64,000 bases of DNA. It comes from Candidatus Planktophila lacus. GTDB taxonomy: Bacteria; Actinomycetota; Actinomycetes; Nanopelagicales; Nanopelagicaceae. Position 1 is the first letter of the stretch. Each line of letters opens with the position of its first letter. Both the position numbers and the translations under genes were made by a program. Shown here in pieces: positions 8,119 through 15,952 of this stretch. The stretch is taken from positions 124,001 to 188,000 of the forward strand of contig NZ_CP016783.1 of assembly GCF_002288385.1 (NCBI RefSeq), given 5' to 3'. The notes below the pieces were generated by a model. The model saw nothing but the letters and a program-made list of their open reading frames with translations. It had not been told where the DNA came from and searched no databases.

Positions 8119-8895
8119 ATGGCTTCTGGAATTATTTATCTTTCGATTATCGGCATGTGGGTGGCTTACTTCCTCCCACGCTGGGTGCACGATCGAAACG
8201 AGTTCTCTGGAAAAAATGTAGAAAGATATAAAAGTGCGCTTCGCATAGTTGCAGAAAATTCTCCAGGTGGAAGTTCTGGAACCGGGGTAATTCACACCGA
8301 CCTAGATCGAGAAGCAAAAATTGCCCAACAACTTATGCGCCGCAGAATTATTTTCTTGTTAATTATTATCGCTTTCGTAATGACGACAGTAGGTGCGATT
8401 ATGCAAACTCTTGCAATTTCATTTATCGGAGTGCCAGTAGTTGGATTAGTTCTCTACTTGGTACATGTTCGCCACCAGACAACAACGGACCGAGCGCGTC
8501 GCCGCCGCGTTACTCAGATTCATCGCACAACAGTTGGTGTCTCATCAACAAATTTGGCAGATGTTGTTGCACCGAAGCCTTCAACTGAACATTGGATTCC
8601 ACTTTCCGAACGCGAACTTACTGGTGTAACACTTTTGCCTAAGGGAACAGCAGCCGCTCGCGGAGAATGGCAACCAAACTCTGTGCCGGTTCCAACTTAT
8701 GTAAATGCTCCTAAGGCGATTACTCCAAAGCGGGTAATTGATCTGACGACACCTGGACAGTGGAGTGAAGAACAAGAGCGCCTAGAACGCGAAGCCCTTG
8801 CCGCGGCTGCGCCATCACGTGATGAAATATTTGATCAGCAACTTGCAGATGAAGCTGTTGAGCGCATGAAGCGCAACCGCGCCGCTAACGAATAG
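8119..8895 (+). CDS. SepX/GlpR-like divisome membrane protein
   Basis: 258 residues. An N-terminal membrane helix (MASGIIYLSIIGMWVAYFLP) is followed by a cytoplasmic stretch RWVHDRNEFSGK...RYKSALRIV, two more helices (about residues 75-115), and a long cytoplasmic tail that is Pro- and charge-rich. The N-terminal pattern (G-x-IY-x4-G-W-AY-P-W) is that of Streptomyces SepX and Corynebacterium GlpR, membrane partners of FtsZ-ring components. A TAACCT box 9 bases before ATG suggests a leaderless or nearly leaderless message. The function is inferred from this pattern plus the position downstream of the gephyrin-like and GNAT genes. Confidence 0.78.
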   Translation: MASGIIYLSIIGMWVAYFLPRWVHDRNEFSGKNVERYKSALRIVAENSPGGSSGTGVIHTDLDREAKIAQQLMRRRIIFLLIIIAFVMTTVGAIMQTLAISFIGVPVVGLVLYLVHVRHQTTTDRARRRRVTQIHRTTVGVSSTNLADVVAPKPSTEHWIPLSERELTGVTLLPKGTAAARGEWQPNSVPVPTYVNAPKAITPKRVIDLTTPGQWSEEQERLEREALAAAAPSRDEIFDQQLADEAVERMKRNRAANE

Positions 8896-8901
8896 TTAGA
8901 T

Positions 8902-10176
8902 TTAAACCCAGGAAGGCAGCCACATACGCGCCTGCCATGAATCGTAGGTAATCACATCTCCTGTGAAAAGCGGCAGGAAGAATATGAAGTTTATAAAGAT
9001 CGCAAAGGCGATAAAACCCAGAACCAGATAGGTATTTCGCTTACTTTCAAAGTGCATAAGTAGCGCGTAGGCGCAGTAAATAACGGCGAGAATCAAGAAG
9101 GGCTGAAAGACAATTGCGTAGAAGGTAAAAACCGTGCGCTCTTGAAAGAAGAACCAAGGTAGATATCCAGCAGCCATTCCAGCAATAATTAAATTAAGTG
9201 GCGGCTCATAACGTTTAACGGCTATCGATCTAATCCAAAAGCCAACAACTACAGCAAGTGCGATAGTTCCCAACCACCAGAGCAGCGGAGTTCCAAGCGC
9301 TAAAACTTCTTGCGAACAATTATCTGCCCCGCAGGTCTTTGGGGTTTCGTAGTAGAAAGATGTTGGTCTTCCCATTATCAACCAACTCCAAGGATTGGAT
9401 TGGTAAGAATGTTTTTCGACTAACCCGGTGTGAAAGCCCAACATTTGGGAGTGATAGTGAAGGAATGATGTAATTATATTTTCGGAGTAATCGCGCGCCC
9501 ATCCGCGGCTACTGGCAAACCAACCAGACCAAGAAGTTATATAAATTGATATTGGTAGCAACCCATATTGCGCTGCGGTCTTTACAGTCGGCTTGATTAA
9601 GTCACGCCCAGTGTTATGTGCAAATGCTCGATAGAGTGCAACAACTGCAAATAGCGCAAGGAAATGCAGCCCGCTCCATTTGGTTGCAACCGCTAGACCA
9701 AGTGCGATACCAGCCCACCAGTGCCAACGCGCCAAGAAGAAATAAGTCGCAAGCAGAATGAAGAATGAGAGATAGATATCCAGCAACGCGGTACGAGAAT
9801 GTACTAACGCTAATCCATCCATCGCCATTAGCGCACTTGCCGCAATTGTTAGATAGGAATTTCTAAATAAACGATTTGCGATAAGGGCGATTAAAACAAT
9901 CATGGCAGAGCCAAGAAGTGTGCCCATAAAGCGCCAACCAAATTCGTTATCCCCGAATAGCTTTATACCTAGCGCTATCAGCCACTTTCCAACCGGTGGG
10001 TGAACGACAAATTCTGGGTCATCTCCAGATATTTCAACGCCGTGTGCCAAATAATCGCGCGCACCATCTACGTAATAAACCTCGTCAAAGACGAAGCCCT
10101 TCGGAGTTCCGAGATTGAAGAGCCGCAAGGCAAGTGAGATCAAAGTGATCGCGCCAACGTAGATGCGGGTTTTCAC
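8902..10176 (-). CDS. protein O-mannosyltransferase (Pmt, GT39 family)
   Basis: About 424 residues from GTG 10176; upstream in-frame starts at 10206 (ATG) and 10215 (GTG) would overlap rsmI. It is a multi-span membrane protein with the PMT signature near the N-terminus: RLFNLGTPKGFVFDEVYYV, with the catalytic Asp-Glu pair in FDE, then HPPVGKWLIALG in the first loop. The family transfers mannose from polyprenyl-phosphate-mannose to Ser/Thr of secreted proteins outside the membrane. It is slightly short for an actinobacterial Pmt. It is convergent with sepX (6 bp) and divergent from rsmI. The 10176 start is preferred because a TACGCT box lies 6 bases before it. Confidence 0.87.
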   Translation of the reverse strand: MKTRIYVGAITLISLALRLFNLGTPKGFVFDEVYYVDGARDYLAHGVEISGDDPEFVVHPPVGKWLIALGIKLFGDNEFGWRFMGTLLGSAMIVLIALIANRLFRNSYLTIAASALMAMDGLALVHSRTALLDIYLSFFILLATYFFLARWHWWAGIALGLAVATKWSGLHFLALFAVVALYRAFAHNTGRDLIKPTVKTAAQYGLLPISIYITSWSGWFASSRGWARDYSENIITSFLHYHSQMLGFHTGLVEKHSYQSNPWSWLIMGRPTSFYYETPKTCGADNCSQEVLALGTPLLWWLGTIALAVVVGFWIRSIAVKRYEPPLNLIIAGMAAGYLPWFFFQERTVFTFYAIVFQPFLILAVIYCAYALLMHFESKRNTYLVLGFIAFAIFINFIFFLPLFTGDVITYDSWQARMWLPSWV

Positions 10177-10181
10177 ATACC

Positions 10182-10188
10182 TAGCGTA
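10182..10188. promoter_or_regulatory. overlapping -10 boxes of rsmI and the mannosyltransferase gene
   Basis: TAGCGTA reads TAGCGT on the plus strand (rsmI leader of about 15 bases with GAGAGG) and TACGCT on the minus strand, 6 bases before GTG 10176 of the mannosyltransferase gene. No good -35 is visible for either. Confidence 0.35.
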
Positions 10189-10204
10189 CTGAGAGGATGT
10201 ACCC

Positions 10205-11047
10205 ATGGCGCTCACGTTGGCAGCAACTCCTCTGGGAAATCCCGGCGATGCAAGCCCGCGCCTAAAAGATGCGATCGCAAACGCTGAAGTTATCGCCGCT
10301 GAAGATTCGCGCCGCTTTCATCGCTTATGTTCTGATATCGAAGTTACCTTTACTGGCCGAGTTATTTCATTCTTTGATGGCAATGAAACAGAACGCACGC
10401 AAGAGATTCTTGAATTATTGCGCGCTGGAAAAAACGTCTTGGTTGTATCGGATGCTGGCATGCCAACAATTAGCGATCCGGGATTTCGTTTAGCACGTGA
10501 TGCGATCGCTGAAAATTTAGCGGTAACAGTTATTCCTGGACCAAGTGCACCGGTTATGGCCCTTGCGCTCTCTGGGCTTGCAACAGATCGCTTTACCTTT
10601 GAAGGGTTTGCACCGCGCGCACTTGGCGCGCGTCAAGCACTCTATGAATCACTCCGCTTTGAAGAGCGCACGATGGTTTTCTTCGAAGCGCCACATCGCA
10701 TCACCGAATCACTGCAAGATGCCCTTGCGGTATTTGGTAGCGATCGCAAGGCAGCGATCTGTCGCGAGATGACCAAGACTTATGAAGAAACAGTTCGCGG
10801 AACTCTTGCTGAACTAGTTGCATGGTCGACCTCAAAAGAGATTTTGGGGGAGATAACCATGGTTATTGCAGGCGCGGCTGTCGGAACGGCAGAAGTCACT
10901 GCAGATCAGATGGTTGCGCGAGTTCGTGAATTTGAGGCGGCGGGCATGGATCGCAAGGCGGCAATTGCAACTGTGGCCGATGAATTCGACCTGCCTAAGC
11001 GGATCGTTTATGCAGCGGTAGTTGATGCGAATAAGATGCCTTCGTGA
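10205..11047 (+). CDS. rsmI: 16S rRNA 2'-O-ribose C1402 methyltransferase
   Basis: 280 residues of the SAM-dependent tetrapyrrole-methylase fold. Motifs: LAATPLGNPGDASPR at the N-terminus, AEDSRR, VVSDAGMPTISDPG and PGPSAPVMALALSGL, all characteristic of RsmI, which methylates C1402 of 16S rRNA. The start has GAGAGG 8 bases upstream. The stop overlaps the metG start (GTGA), so it heads an operon with metG, tatD, rsmA and ispE, a common actinobacterial order that also contains the other rRNA methylase gene, rsmA. Confidence 0.93.
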   Translation: MALTLAATPLGNPGDASPRLKDAIANAEVIAAEDSRRFHRLCSDIEVTFTGRVISFFDGNETERTQEILELLRAGKNVLVVSDAGMPTISDPGFRLARDAIAENLAVTVIPGPSAPVMALALSGLATDRFTFEGFAPRALGARQALYESLRFEERTMVFFEAPHRITESLQDALAVFGSDRKAAICREMTKTYEETVRGTLAELVAWSTSKEILGEITMVIAGAAVGTAEVTADQMVARVREFEAAGMDRKAAIATVADEFDLPKRIVYAAVVDANKMPS

Positions 11048-12606
11048 AATCTTTCTACCTAACAACGCCGATTTACTATGTAAATGATGCGCCACATATT
11101 GGCCATGCATATACAACCGTTGCCGGCGATGTCTTAACTCGCTGGCATCGCCAACGCGGCGAATCTGTCTGGTTCTTAACTGGCACCGACGAGCATGGTC
11201 AGAAAGTAATGCGCACCGCTGAGCAAAATAACGTTGCTCCACAAGCGTGGGTAGATCGTTTGGTGCAAGAAGCGTGGAAGCCAAATTGGACTGCGCTTAA
11301 TATCGCGAACGACGATTTCATCCGTACCACTGAAGCCCGTCACACCGAACGTGTGCAAAAGTTTCTGCAATCACTTAAAGATGCTGGGCATATTTATGCT
11401 GGTAAATATGAAGGCCCATATTGCGTCGGCTGCGAAGAATTTAAGCTGCCTGGCGATCTAATCGATGCCGATGGACAGAAGCTCTGCCCTATTCATAGCA
11501 AGCCGGTTGAACTCGTCAATGAAAATAACTGGTTCTTCCGTTTATCTGCATTTGTTGAGCCGCTCTTAGAGCACTACCGCAAAAATCCAGATGCCTGCCA
11601 ACCAGAAAGTGCACGCAACGAAGTTGTCTCATTCCTTGAAGGTGGCGTTTCTGATCTTTCAATTTCACGTTCTACATTTGATTGGGGCATTCCGGTTCCT
11701 TGGGATACCGATCAAGTTGTATACGTTTGGTTTGATGCGCTCCTTAACTACGCAACTGCAGTCGGTTTAACAGATGCGCCAGATACAGAAGGTGGCAAGA
11801 AGTTTGCACAGACTTGGCCAGCAGATGTACATCTAGTTGGAAAAGATATTTTGCGTTTCCACGCAGTTATCTGGCCGGCGATGTTGATGGCTGCAGGTTT
11901 AGAAGTTCCTAAGAAAGTATTTGCTCACGGTTGGTTGCTAGTTGGCGGCGAGAAGATGAGTAAGAGCAAGCTCACTGGTATCGCACCTTCTGATATCACC
12001 GATCACTTTGGCGTTGATGCCTTCCGTTATTACTTCTTGCGCGCTATTCCTTTCGGCAGCGATGGATCTTTCTCTTGGGAAGATATGTCGGCTCGCTACA
12101 CATCAGAGCTCGCAAATGACTTTGGCAACCTGGCTTCACGCTTGGCTGCGATGATTGAAAAATACTGCGAAGGTAAAGTGCCGGCGAAAGCTACCGATGC
12201 CGGACTTTCTGCAGCGCTAACTAGCACCGTTGAAAAAGCCGATGCTGCAATGGTCGCACTTGATTTCCAGGGCGGAATCAACGCGGTTATGGATTTCTGC
12301 AAGAAGGTAAATGGCTATGTCACCGAGAAAGAGCCATGGATCCTGGCGAAAGATCCAGTAAATAAAGCAGTGCTAGAAGAAGTTTTATATAACACCGCCG
12401 AATCACTTCGCGCACTTGCTGTCTTGTTGCATCCGGTAATGCCGGCAACAACAGAAATCTTGTGGGAATCACTTGGTGCAAATGCAACTATTGGTTCACT
12501 TGCAGATCAGCAGATCTCAAAGGTTGCACAATGGGGACAACTTCCCGAAGGAACTCTTGTAACTAAGACTCCAGTGCTATTTCCACGACTCGAGACTAAA
12601 GAGTAA
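11044..12606 (+). CDS. metG: methionyl-tRNA synthetase
   Basis: 520 residues, GTG start overlapping rsmI. Class I synthetase signatures are present: the HIGH motif in NDAPHIGHAYTT and the KMSKS loop in GGEKMSKSKLTG. A zinc-knuckle insert shows CVGC about 25 residues before CPIH, so the fourth ligand would be histidine instead of cysteine. No C-terminal tRNA-binding (EMAP-like) domain is present, as is normal for the short actinobacterial form. It charges initiator and elongator tRNA-Met. It lies 6 bp upstream of tatD. Confidence 0.96.
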   Translation: MKSFYLTTPIYYVNDAPHIGHAYTTVAGDVLTRWHRQRGESVWFLTGTDEHGQKVMRTAEQNNVAPQAWVDRLVQEAWKPNWTALNIANDDFIRTTEARHTERVQKFLQSLKDAGHIYAGKYEGPYCVGCEEFKLPGDLIDADGQKLCPIHSKPVELVNENNWFFRLSAFVEPLLEHYRKNPDACQPESARNEVVSFLEGGVSDLSISRSTFDWGIPVPWDTDQVVYVWFDALLNYATAVGLTDAPDTEGGKKFAQTWPADVHLVGKDILRFHAVIWPAMLMAAGLEVPKKVFAHGWLLVGGEKMSKSKLTGIAPSDITDHFGVDAFRYYFLRAIPFGSDGSFSWEDMSARYTSELANDFGNLASRLAAMIEKYCEGKVPAKATDAGLSAALTSTVEKADAAMVALDFQGGINAVMDFCKKVNGYVTEKEPWILAKDPVNKAVLEEVLYNTAESLRALAVLLHPVMPATTEILWESLGANATIGSLADQQISKVAQWGQLPEGTLVTKTPVLFPRLETKE

Positions 12607-12612
12607 TTTCCT

Positions 12613-13485
12613 ATGGCAGATCGCCACAATCGCGATATTGATCGCCCACTGGCGCCAGCGCCGAAACCACTTCCTGTTCCAACGGTCGATGCACATGCGC
12701 ATTTAGAAATCGTTACCGATGCTGCACCTGATTCGGCAGAAGTAAAGCAAGTTTTAGATGATGCAAAAGCCGCTGGCGTAGATCGCGTTGTACAAGTTGG
12801 ATATTCGGCAGAACAATCAAAATGGTGTGTTGCAGCAGCCGAACACTTTAACGACCGCGTGCTTGCCGCAGTTGCGCTGCATCCCAATGAAGCGCCCGTT
12901 GTTCCTGATTTAGAAGCCGACTTAAAAATCATCGAAGAACTTGCGAGCCACCCACGAGTCCGTGCAATTGGTGAGACGGGTTTAGATTATTTCCGGACTC
13001 CACCAGAACTTCGCAAACGCCAACAGGATTCATTTAAATGGCATATTGAATTAGCAAAGAAGACAAAGAAGGCGTTAGTAATCCACGATCGTGACTCACA
13101 TGATGATGTCTTATCTATCTTGCTCGAAGTTGGCGCTCCCGAAAAGACTGTCTTTCACTGCTTCTCAGGCGGGGTAGATATGGCCAAGCTCTGCATTGAT
13201 CGCGGATACATACTCTCTTTCGCAGGCACGCTAACTTTTAAGAACGCCCCCGAACTTCGCGATGCGGTAAAACTTGTGCCACACGATCAACTATTGGTTG
13301 AAACAGATTCACCTTTCTTATCTCCTATGCCAAATCGCGGCGCGCTAAATACACCAGCGCAGATTGCAAATATCGTTCGCGCTATGGCTGAAGAACGTAA
13401 TGAGAGCGTTGGCGCACTCGCCCAGGCGCTTTCCGATAACGCCGAACGCATCTTTGGATCATTTGCCGCAGGTTCTACGTTATGA
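12613..13485 (+). CDS. TatD-family metal-dependent hydrolase / DNase
   Basis: 290 residues. Amidohydrolase-type metal ligands are visible: DAHAHLE near residue 25, GETGLDYFR, HDRDSHDD, HCFSGG and ETDSPFLSP. The family includes 3'-5' exonucleases acting on DNA and D-aminoacyl-tRNA deacylase-like activities. It has an N-terminal extension of about 20 residues that is Pro-rich (PLAPAPKPLPVPT) before the barrel. The position between metG and rsmA is typical in actinobacteria. The stop overlaps the rsmA start by 4 bp. Confidence 0.93.
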   Translation: MADRHNRDIDRPLAPAPKPLPVPTVDAHAHLEIVTDAAPDSAEVKQVLDDAKAAGVDRVVQVGYSAEQSKWCVAAAEHFNDRVLAAVALHPNEAPVVPDLEADLKIIEELASHPRVRAIGETGLDYFRTPPELRKRQQDSFKWHIELAKKTKKALVIHDRDSHDDVLSILLEVGAPEKTVFHCFSGGVDMAKLCIDRGYILSFAGTLTFKNAPELRDAVKLVPHDQLLVETDSPFLSPMPNRGALNTPAQIANIVRAMAEERNESVGALAQALSDNAERIFGSFAAGSTL

Positions 13486-14321
13486 CCCTGCTTGGTGCTG
13501 CAGAAATTCGCGCCCTTGCTGAAAAGTTAGATTTAAAACCTGCCAAAGCACTTGGCCAGAATTTTGTAATTGATGCCAATGTTTGCCGCAAGATTGTTCG
13601 CACCGCAGGCGTTACTGCCGGTGATGTCGCACTTGAGATCGGTCCGGGCCTCGGTTCGCTAACTCTTGCGCTGATGGAAGAAGCAACCAGCGTAATTGCC
13701 GTTGAAATTGATTCACGTTTAGCAAACCAACTACCTATAACAGCTGCGCTACATAGCGATCGCAGCGAAATTCTCACTGTCATCAATCAAGATGCTCTTC
13801 AAGTTAAATCACTTCCAGGTGAGCCAACAGTCTTAGTTGCGAACTTGCCTTACAACGTTTCAGTTCCGGTCTTCTTACATCTTCTAGAAATTCTGCCAAC
13901 TCTGCGTAGTGGTGTTGTTATGGTGCAAGCCGAAGTTGCAGATCGCTTGGCCGCAAAACCAAACACTAAGGAATATGGAATTCCGAGCGTTAAAGCGGCA
14001 TGGTGGGCAGATGTAACAGGTGCTGGTTCAGTTTCTCGTTCGATCTTCTGGCCAGCGCCAAATGTGGATTCGAAGTTAGTTGGATTTAAACGTCGCGCAA
14101 CACCGGGCGATGAAAAGCTTCGTAAGGAAGTCTTTACGATTATCGATCTAGCATTTGCACAACGTCGCAAGATGCTACGTGCTGCTCTTTCATCTCGCTA
14201 TGGCGGTTCCGCTGCTGCCGAAGCGCACTTGATTGCAGCGGGAATCGACCCAACGTTGCGCGGTGAATCACTCGACATCCATGGCTTCTGCAAAATTGCC
14301 CAACAAGGATTAGAGTCTTAG
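13482..14321 (+). CDS. rsmA: 16S rRNA A1518/A1519 dimethyltransferase
   Basis: 279 residues. KsgA/RsmA motifs: KALGQNFVID, the SAM-binding EIGPGLGSLTLAL and the catalytic NLPYNVS. It dimethylates two adjacent adenosines in helix 45 of 16S rRNA, a late small-subunit assembly step. The start overlaps the tatD stop and the stop is 1 bp before the ispE start, so translation is coupled throughout this operon. Confidence 0.95.
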   Translation: MTLLGAAEIRALAEKLDLKPAKALGQNFVIDANVCRKIVRTAGVTAGDVALEIGPGLGSLTLALMEEATSVIAVEIDSRLANQLPITAALHSDRSEILTVINQDALQVKSLPGEPTVLVANLPYNVSVPVFLHLLEILPTLRSGVVMVQAEVADRLAAKPNTKEYGIPSVKAAWWADVTGAGSVSRSIFWPAPNVDSKLVGFKRRATPGDEKLRKEVFTIIDLAFAQRRKMLRAALSSRYGGSAAAEAHLIAAGIDPTLRGESLDIHGFCKIAQQGLES

Positions 14322-14322
14322 C

Positions 14323-15243
14323 GTGTCCAAAAGTAACCGCAACTCTGTCACCGTACGAGTTCCTGCCAAGGTGAATCTGCAATTGGCAGTTGGCCCACGT
14401 GAGGCCGATGGTTTCCATAATTTAGTTACTGTTTTTCAAGCGATCTCAATTTATGACGATGTCACGATTACAAAATCTGCACCAGGTAACGGAATAACTA
14501 TTTCAATCATCGGTGATCACACACACGGAGTACCAGCCGATTCCACTAATTTGGCGGTAAAGGCAGCGCAGTTAATCGCCGACGACTACGACTTTGTCAT
14601 TGATGCCCATATAGAAGTGAATAAATCGATCCCTGTTGCAGGTGGCATGGCAGGTGGCAGCGCCGATGCCGCCGCAGTAATAGTTGGCGTAAATGAACTT
14701 TACGAACTCGAGATGTCACGAGAAGAGATGCACGAATTCGGCTCACAACTTGGTAGCGATGTTCCATTTATGATTTCTGGTGGCACTGCAATTGGTCAAG
14801 GTCGCGGCGATCAATTAACTGCAGCGTTATCGCGCGGCACATATCACTGGGTTTTAGCGCTCTCAACCGTTGGTTTATCAACTCCTGCGGTTTATCAAGA
14901 GTGCGATCGACTGCGCGCTGGTTTAGATATCGCAGCTCCCCAAACGAGCGATGCGCTGATGCAATCTTTACTCGCTGCAGATTCGAAAGCAGTTGGTCAG
15001 GCGCTACATAACGATCTGCAATCCGCGGCTTGCTCGCTCCGCCCGGCTTTAACTTTAGTTCTAGATGTTGGCGAAGAATATGGCGCACTTGGTTCGATCG
15101 TTTCTGGCTCTGGGCCAACAGTTGCATTCTTGGTTGCCGATGAAGAGCAGGGTTTAGACTTGGCTGTTGCGTTAACTTCTAGCGGAGTTGTTGGAAGCGT
15201 TGCCCGAGCTTATGGACCAGTGCACGGTGCCAAGGTCATCTAA
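14323..15243 (+). CDS. ispE: 4-diphosphocytidyl-2-C-methyl-D-erythritol kinase
   Basis: 306 residues, GTG start. GHMP kinase motifs: VPAKVNLQLAVGPREADGFHN at the N-terminus, the phosphate loop PVAGGMAGGSADAAA, and a C-terminal GSIVSGSGPTVAFL. It phosphorylates CDP-methylerythritol in the MEP pathway of isoprenoid synthesis. IspH of the same pathway is encoded at 51.3 kb and a cis-prenyltransferase at 45 kb. It is the last gene of the rsmI-metG-tatD-rsmA-ispE run. Confidence 0.95.
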   Translation: MSKSNRNSVTVRVPAKVNLQLAVGPREADGFHNLVTVFQAISIYDDVTITKSAPGNGITISIIGDHTHGVPADSTNLAVKAAQLIADDYDFVIDAHIEVNKSIPVAGGMAGGSADAAAVIVGVNELYELEMSREEMHEFGSQLGSDVPFMISGGTAIGQGRGDQLTAALSRGTYHWVLALSTVGLSTPAVYQECDRLRAGLDIAAPQTSDALMQSLLAADSKAVGQALHNDLQSAACSLRPALTLVLDVGEEYGALGSIVSGSGPTVAFLVADEEQGLDLAVALTSSGVVGSVARAYGPVHGAKVI

Positions 15244-15256
15244 TTTTTTTAGTTTT

Positions 15257-15751
15257 CTACTTTTCTTCCAAGTGCGCAGCGAGTGCGCTAAGTAAATCGG
15301 CTAGAGCGACTTTCTGATCACGGGTTAAGCCCTTTAACAGTTCACGTTCTTGTTCAAGCAAACCCTCCAAAGCCTTATCTACTGCGCGCATTCCGGATGC
15401 CGTTAAAGTAACGAGTGATCCACGGCCATCATCAGGATCTGGTTGGCGGGTAATCAATTTCAATTCTTCTAAGCGATCTAAACGATTTGTCATGGTGCCA
15501 CTTGTGACAAGTGTTTCTTGCATAAGTGCGCCAGGGGAGAGTTGATATGGATCGCCAGAACGACGCAGCGCAGCTAAAACATCGAAGCCCGAAGTTTCCA
15601 GATCGGCGAAAGCATCACGACGGGCGATATCTAAATTTCGAGAGATTCGTGAAATACGGCTAAGCACCGCAAAGGGGCTGATATCTAAATCGGGGCGCTC
15701 GCGCTTCCAATCCGCGATTAGGCGGTCGACTTCATCACGGTGCGCGCTCAT
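15257..15751 (-). CDS. MarR-family transcriptional regulator
   Basis: 164 residues when started at ATG 15751 (MSAHRDEVDRLIADWKRERPDL). This is preferred because a longer in-frame extension would run into tRNA-Gln. The winged helix shows LSPGALMQETLVTSGTMTNRLDRLEELKLITR, then the wing DPDDGRGSLVTLTASG, and flanking helices for dimerisation ending in a DLLSALAAHLEEK helix. Ligand and targets cannot be read from sequence. It is convergent with ispE and separates the ispE operon from glmU. Confidence 0.9.
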   Translation of the reverse strand: MSAHRDEVDRLIADWKRERPDLDISPFAVLSRISRISRNLDIARRDAFADLETSGFDVLAALRRSGDPYQLSPGALMQETLVTSGTMTNRLDRLEELKLITRQPDPDDGRGSLVTLTASGMRAVDKALEGLLEQERELLKGLTRDQKVALADLLSALAAHLEEK

Positions 15752-15830
15752 AGGTCTAGAGGATATATCGCTTACGGGGATCGCCCCGAAATGGTCGCGA
15801 GCACACATAGATATGAGGGAGAATATGCGT

Positions 15831-15902
15831 TCCGCCATTGTGTAGTGGCTAGCACATGGGCCTTTGAAGCCCAGGGTCCAGGATCGATACCTGGTGGCGG
15901 AG
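15831..15902 (+). tRNA. tRNA-Gln (anticodon TTG)
   Basis: A cloverleaf can be drawn. The acceptor stem is TCCGCCA paired with TGGCGGA, the anticodon stem TGGGC/GCCCA closes loop CTTTGAA with anticodon TTG (reads CAA), and the T-arm is CCAGG/CCTGG around a seven-base loop. The discriminator is G, as expected for Gln. CCA is not encoded (the sequence continues GCA). It sits between the divergent MarR gene and glmU. Confidence 0.93.
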
Positions 15903-15939
15903 CAATTTAGATTGCCCGCCGATGGTGCTAGCGGAGCGT

Positions 15940-15945
15940 TAGACT
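15940..15945 (+). promoter_or_regulatory. -10 box TAGACT of glmU
   Basis: TAGACT, seven bases, ATG 15953, with no ribosome site, 38 bp after tRNA-Gln. Confidence 0.45.
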
Positions 15946-15952
15946 TAACTAC

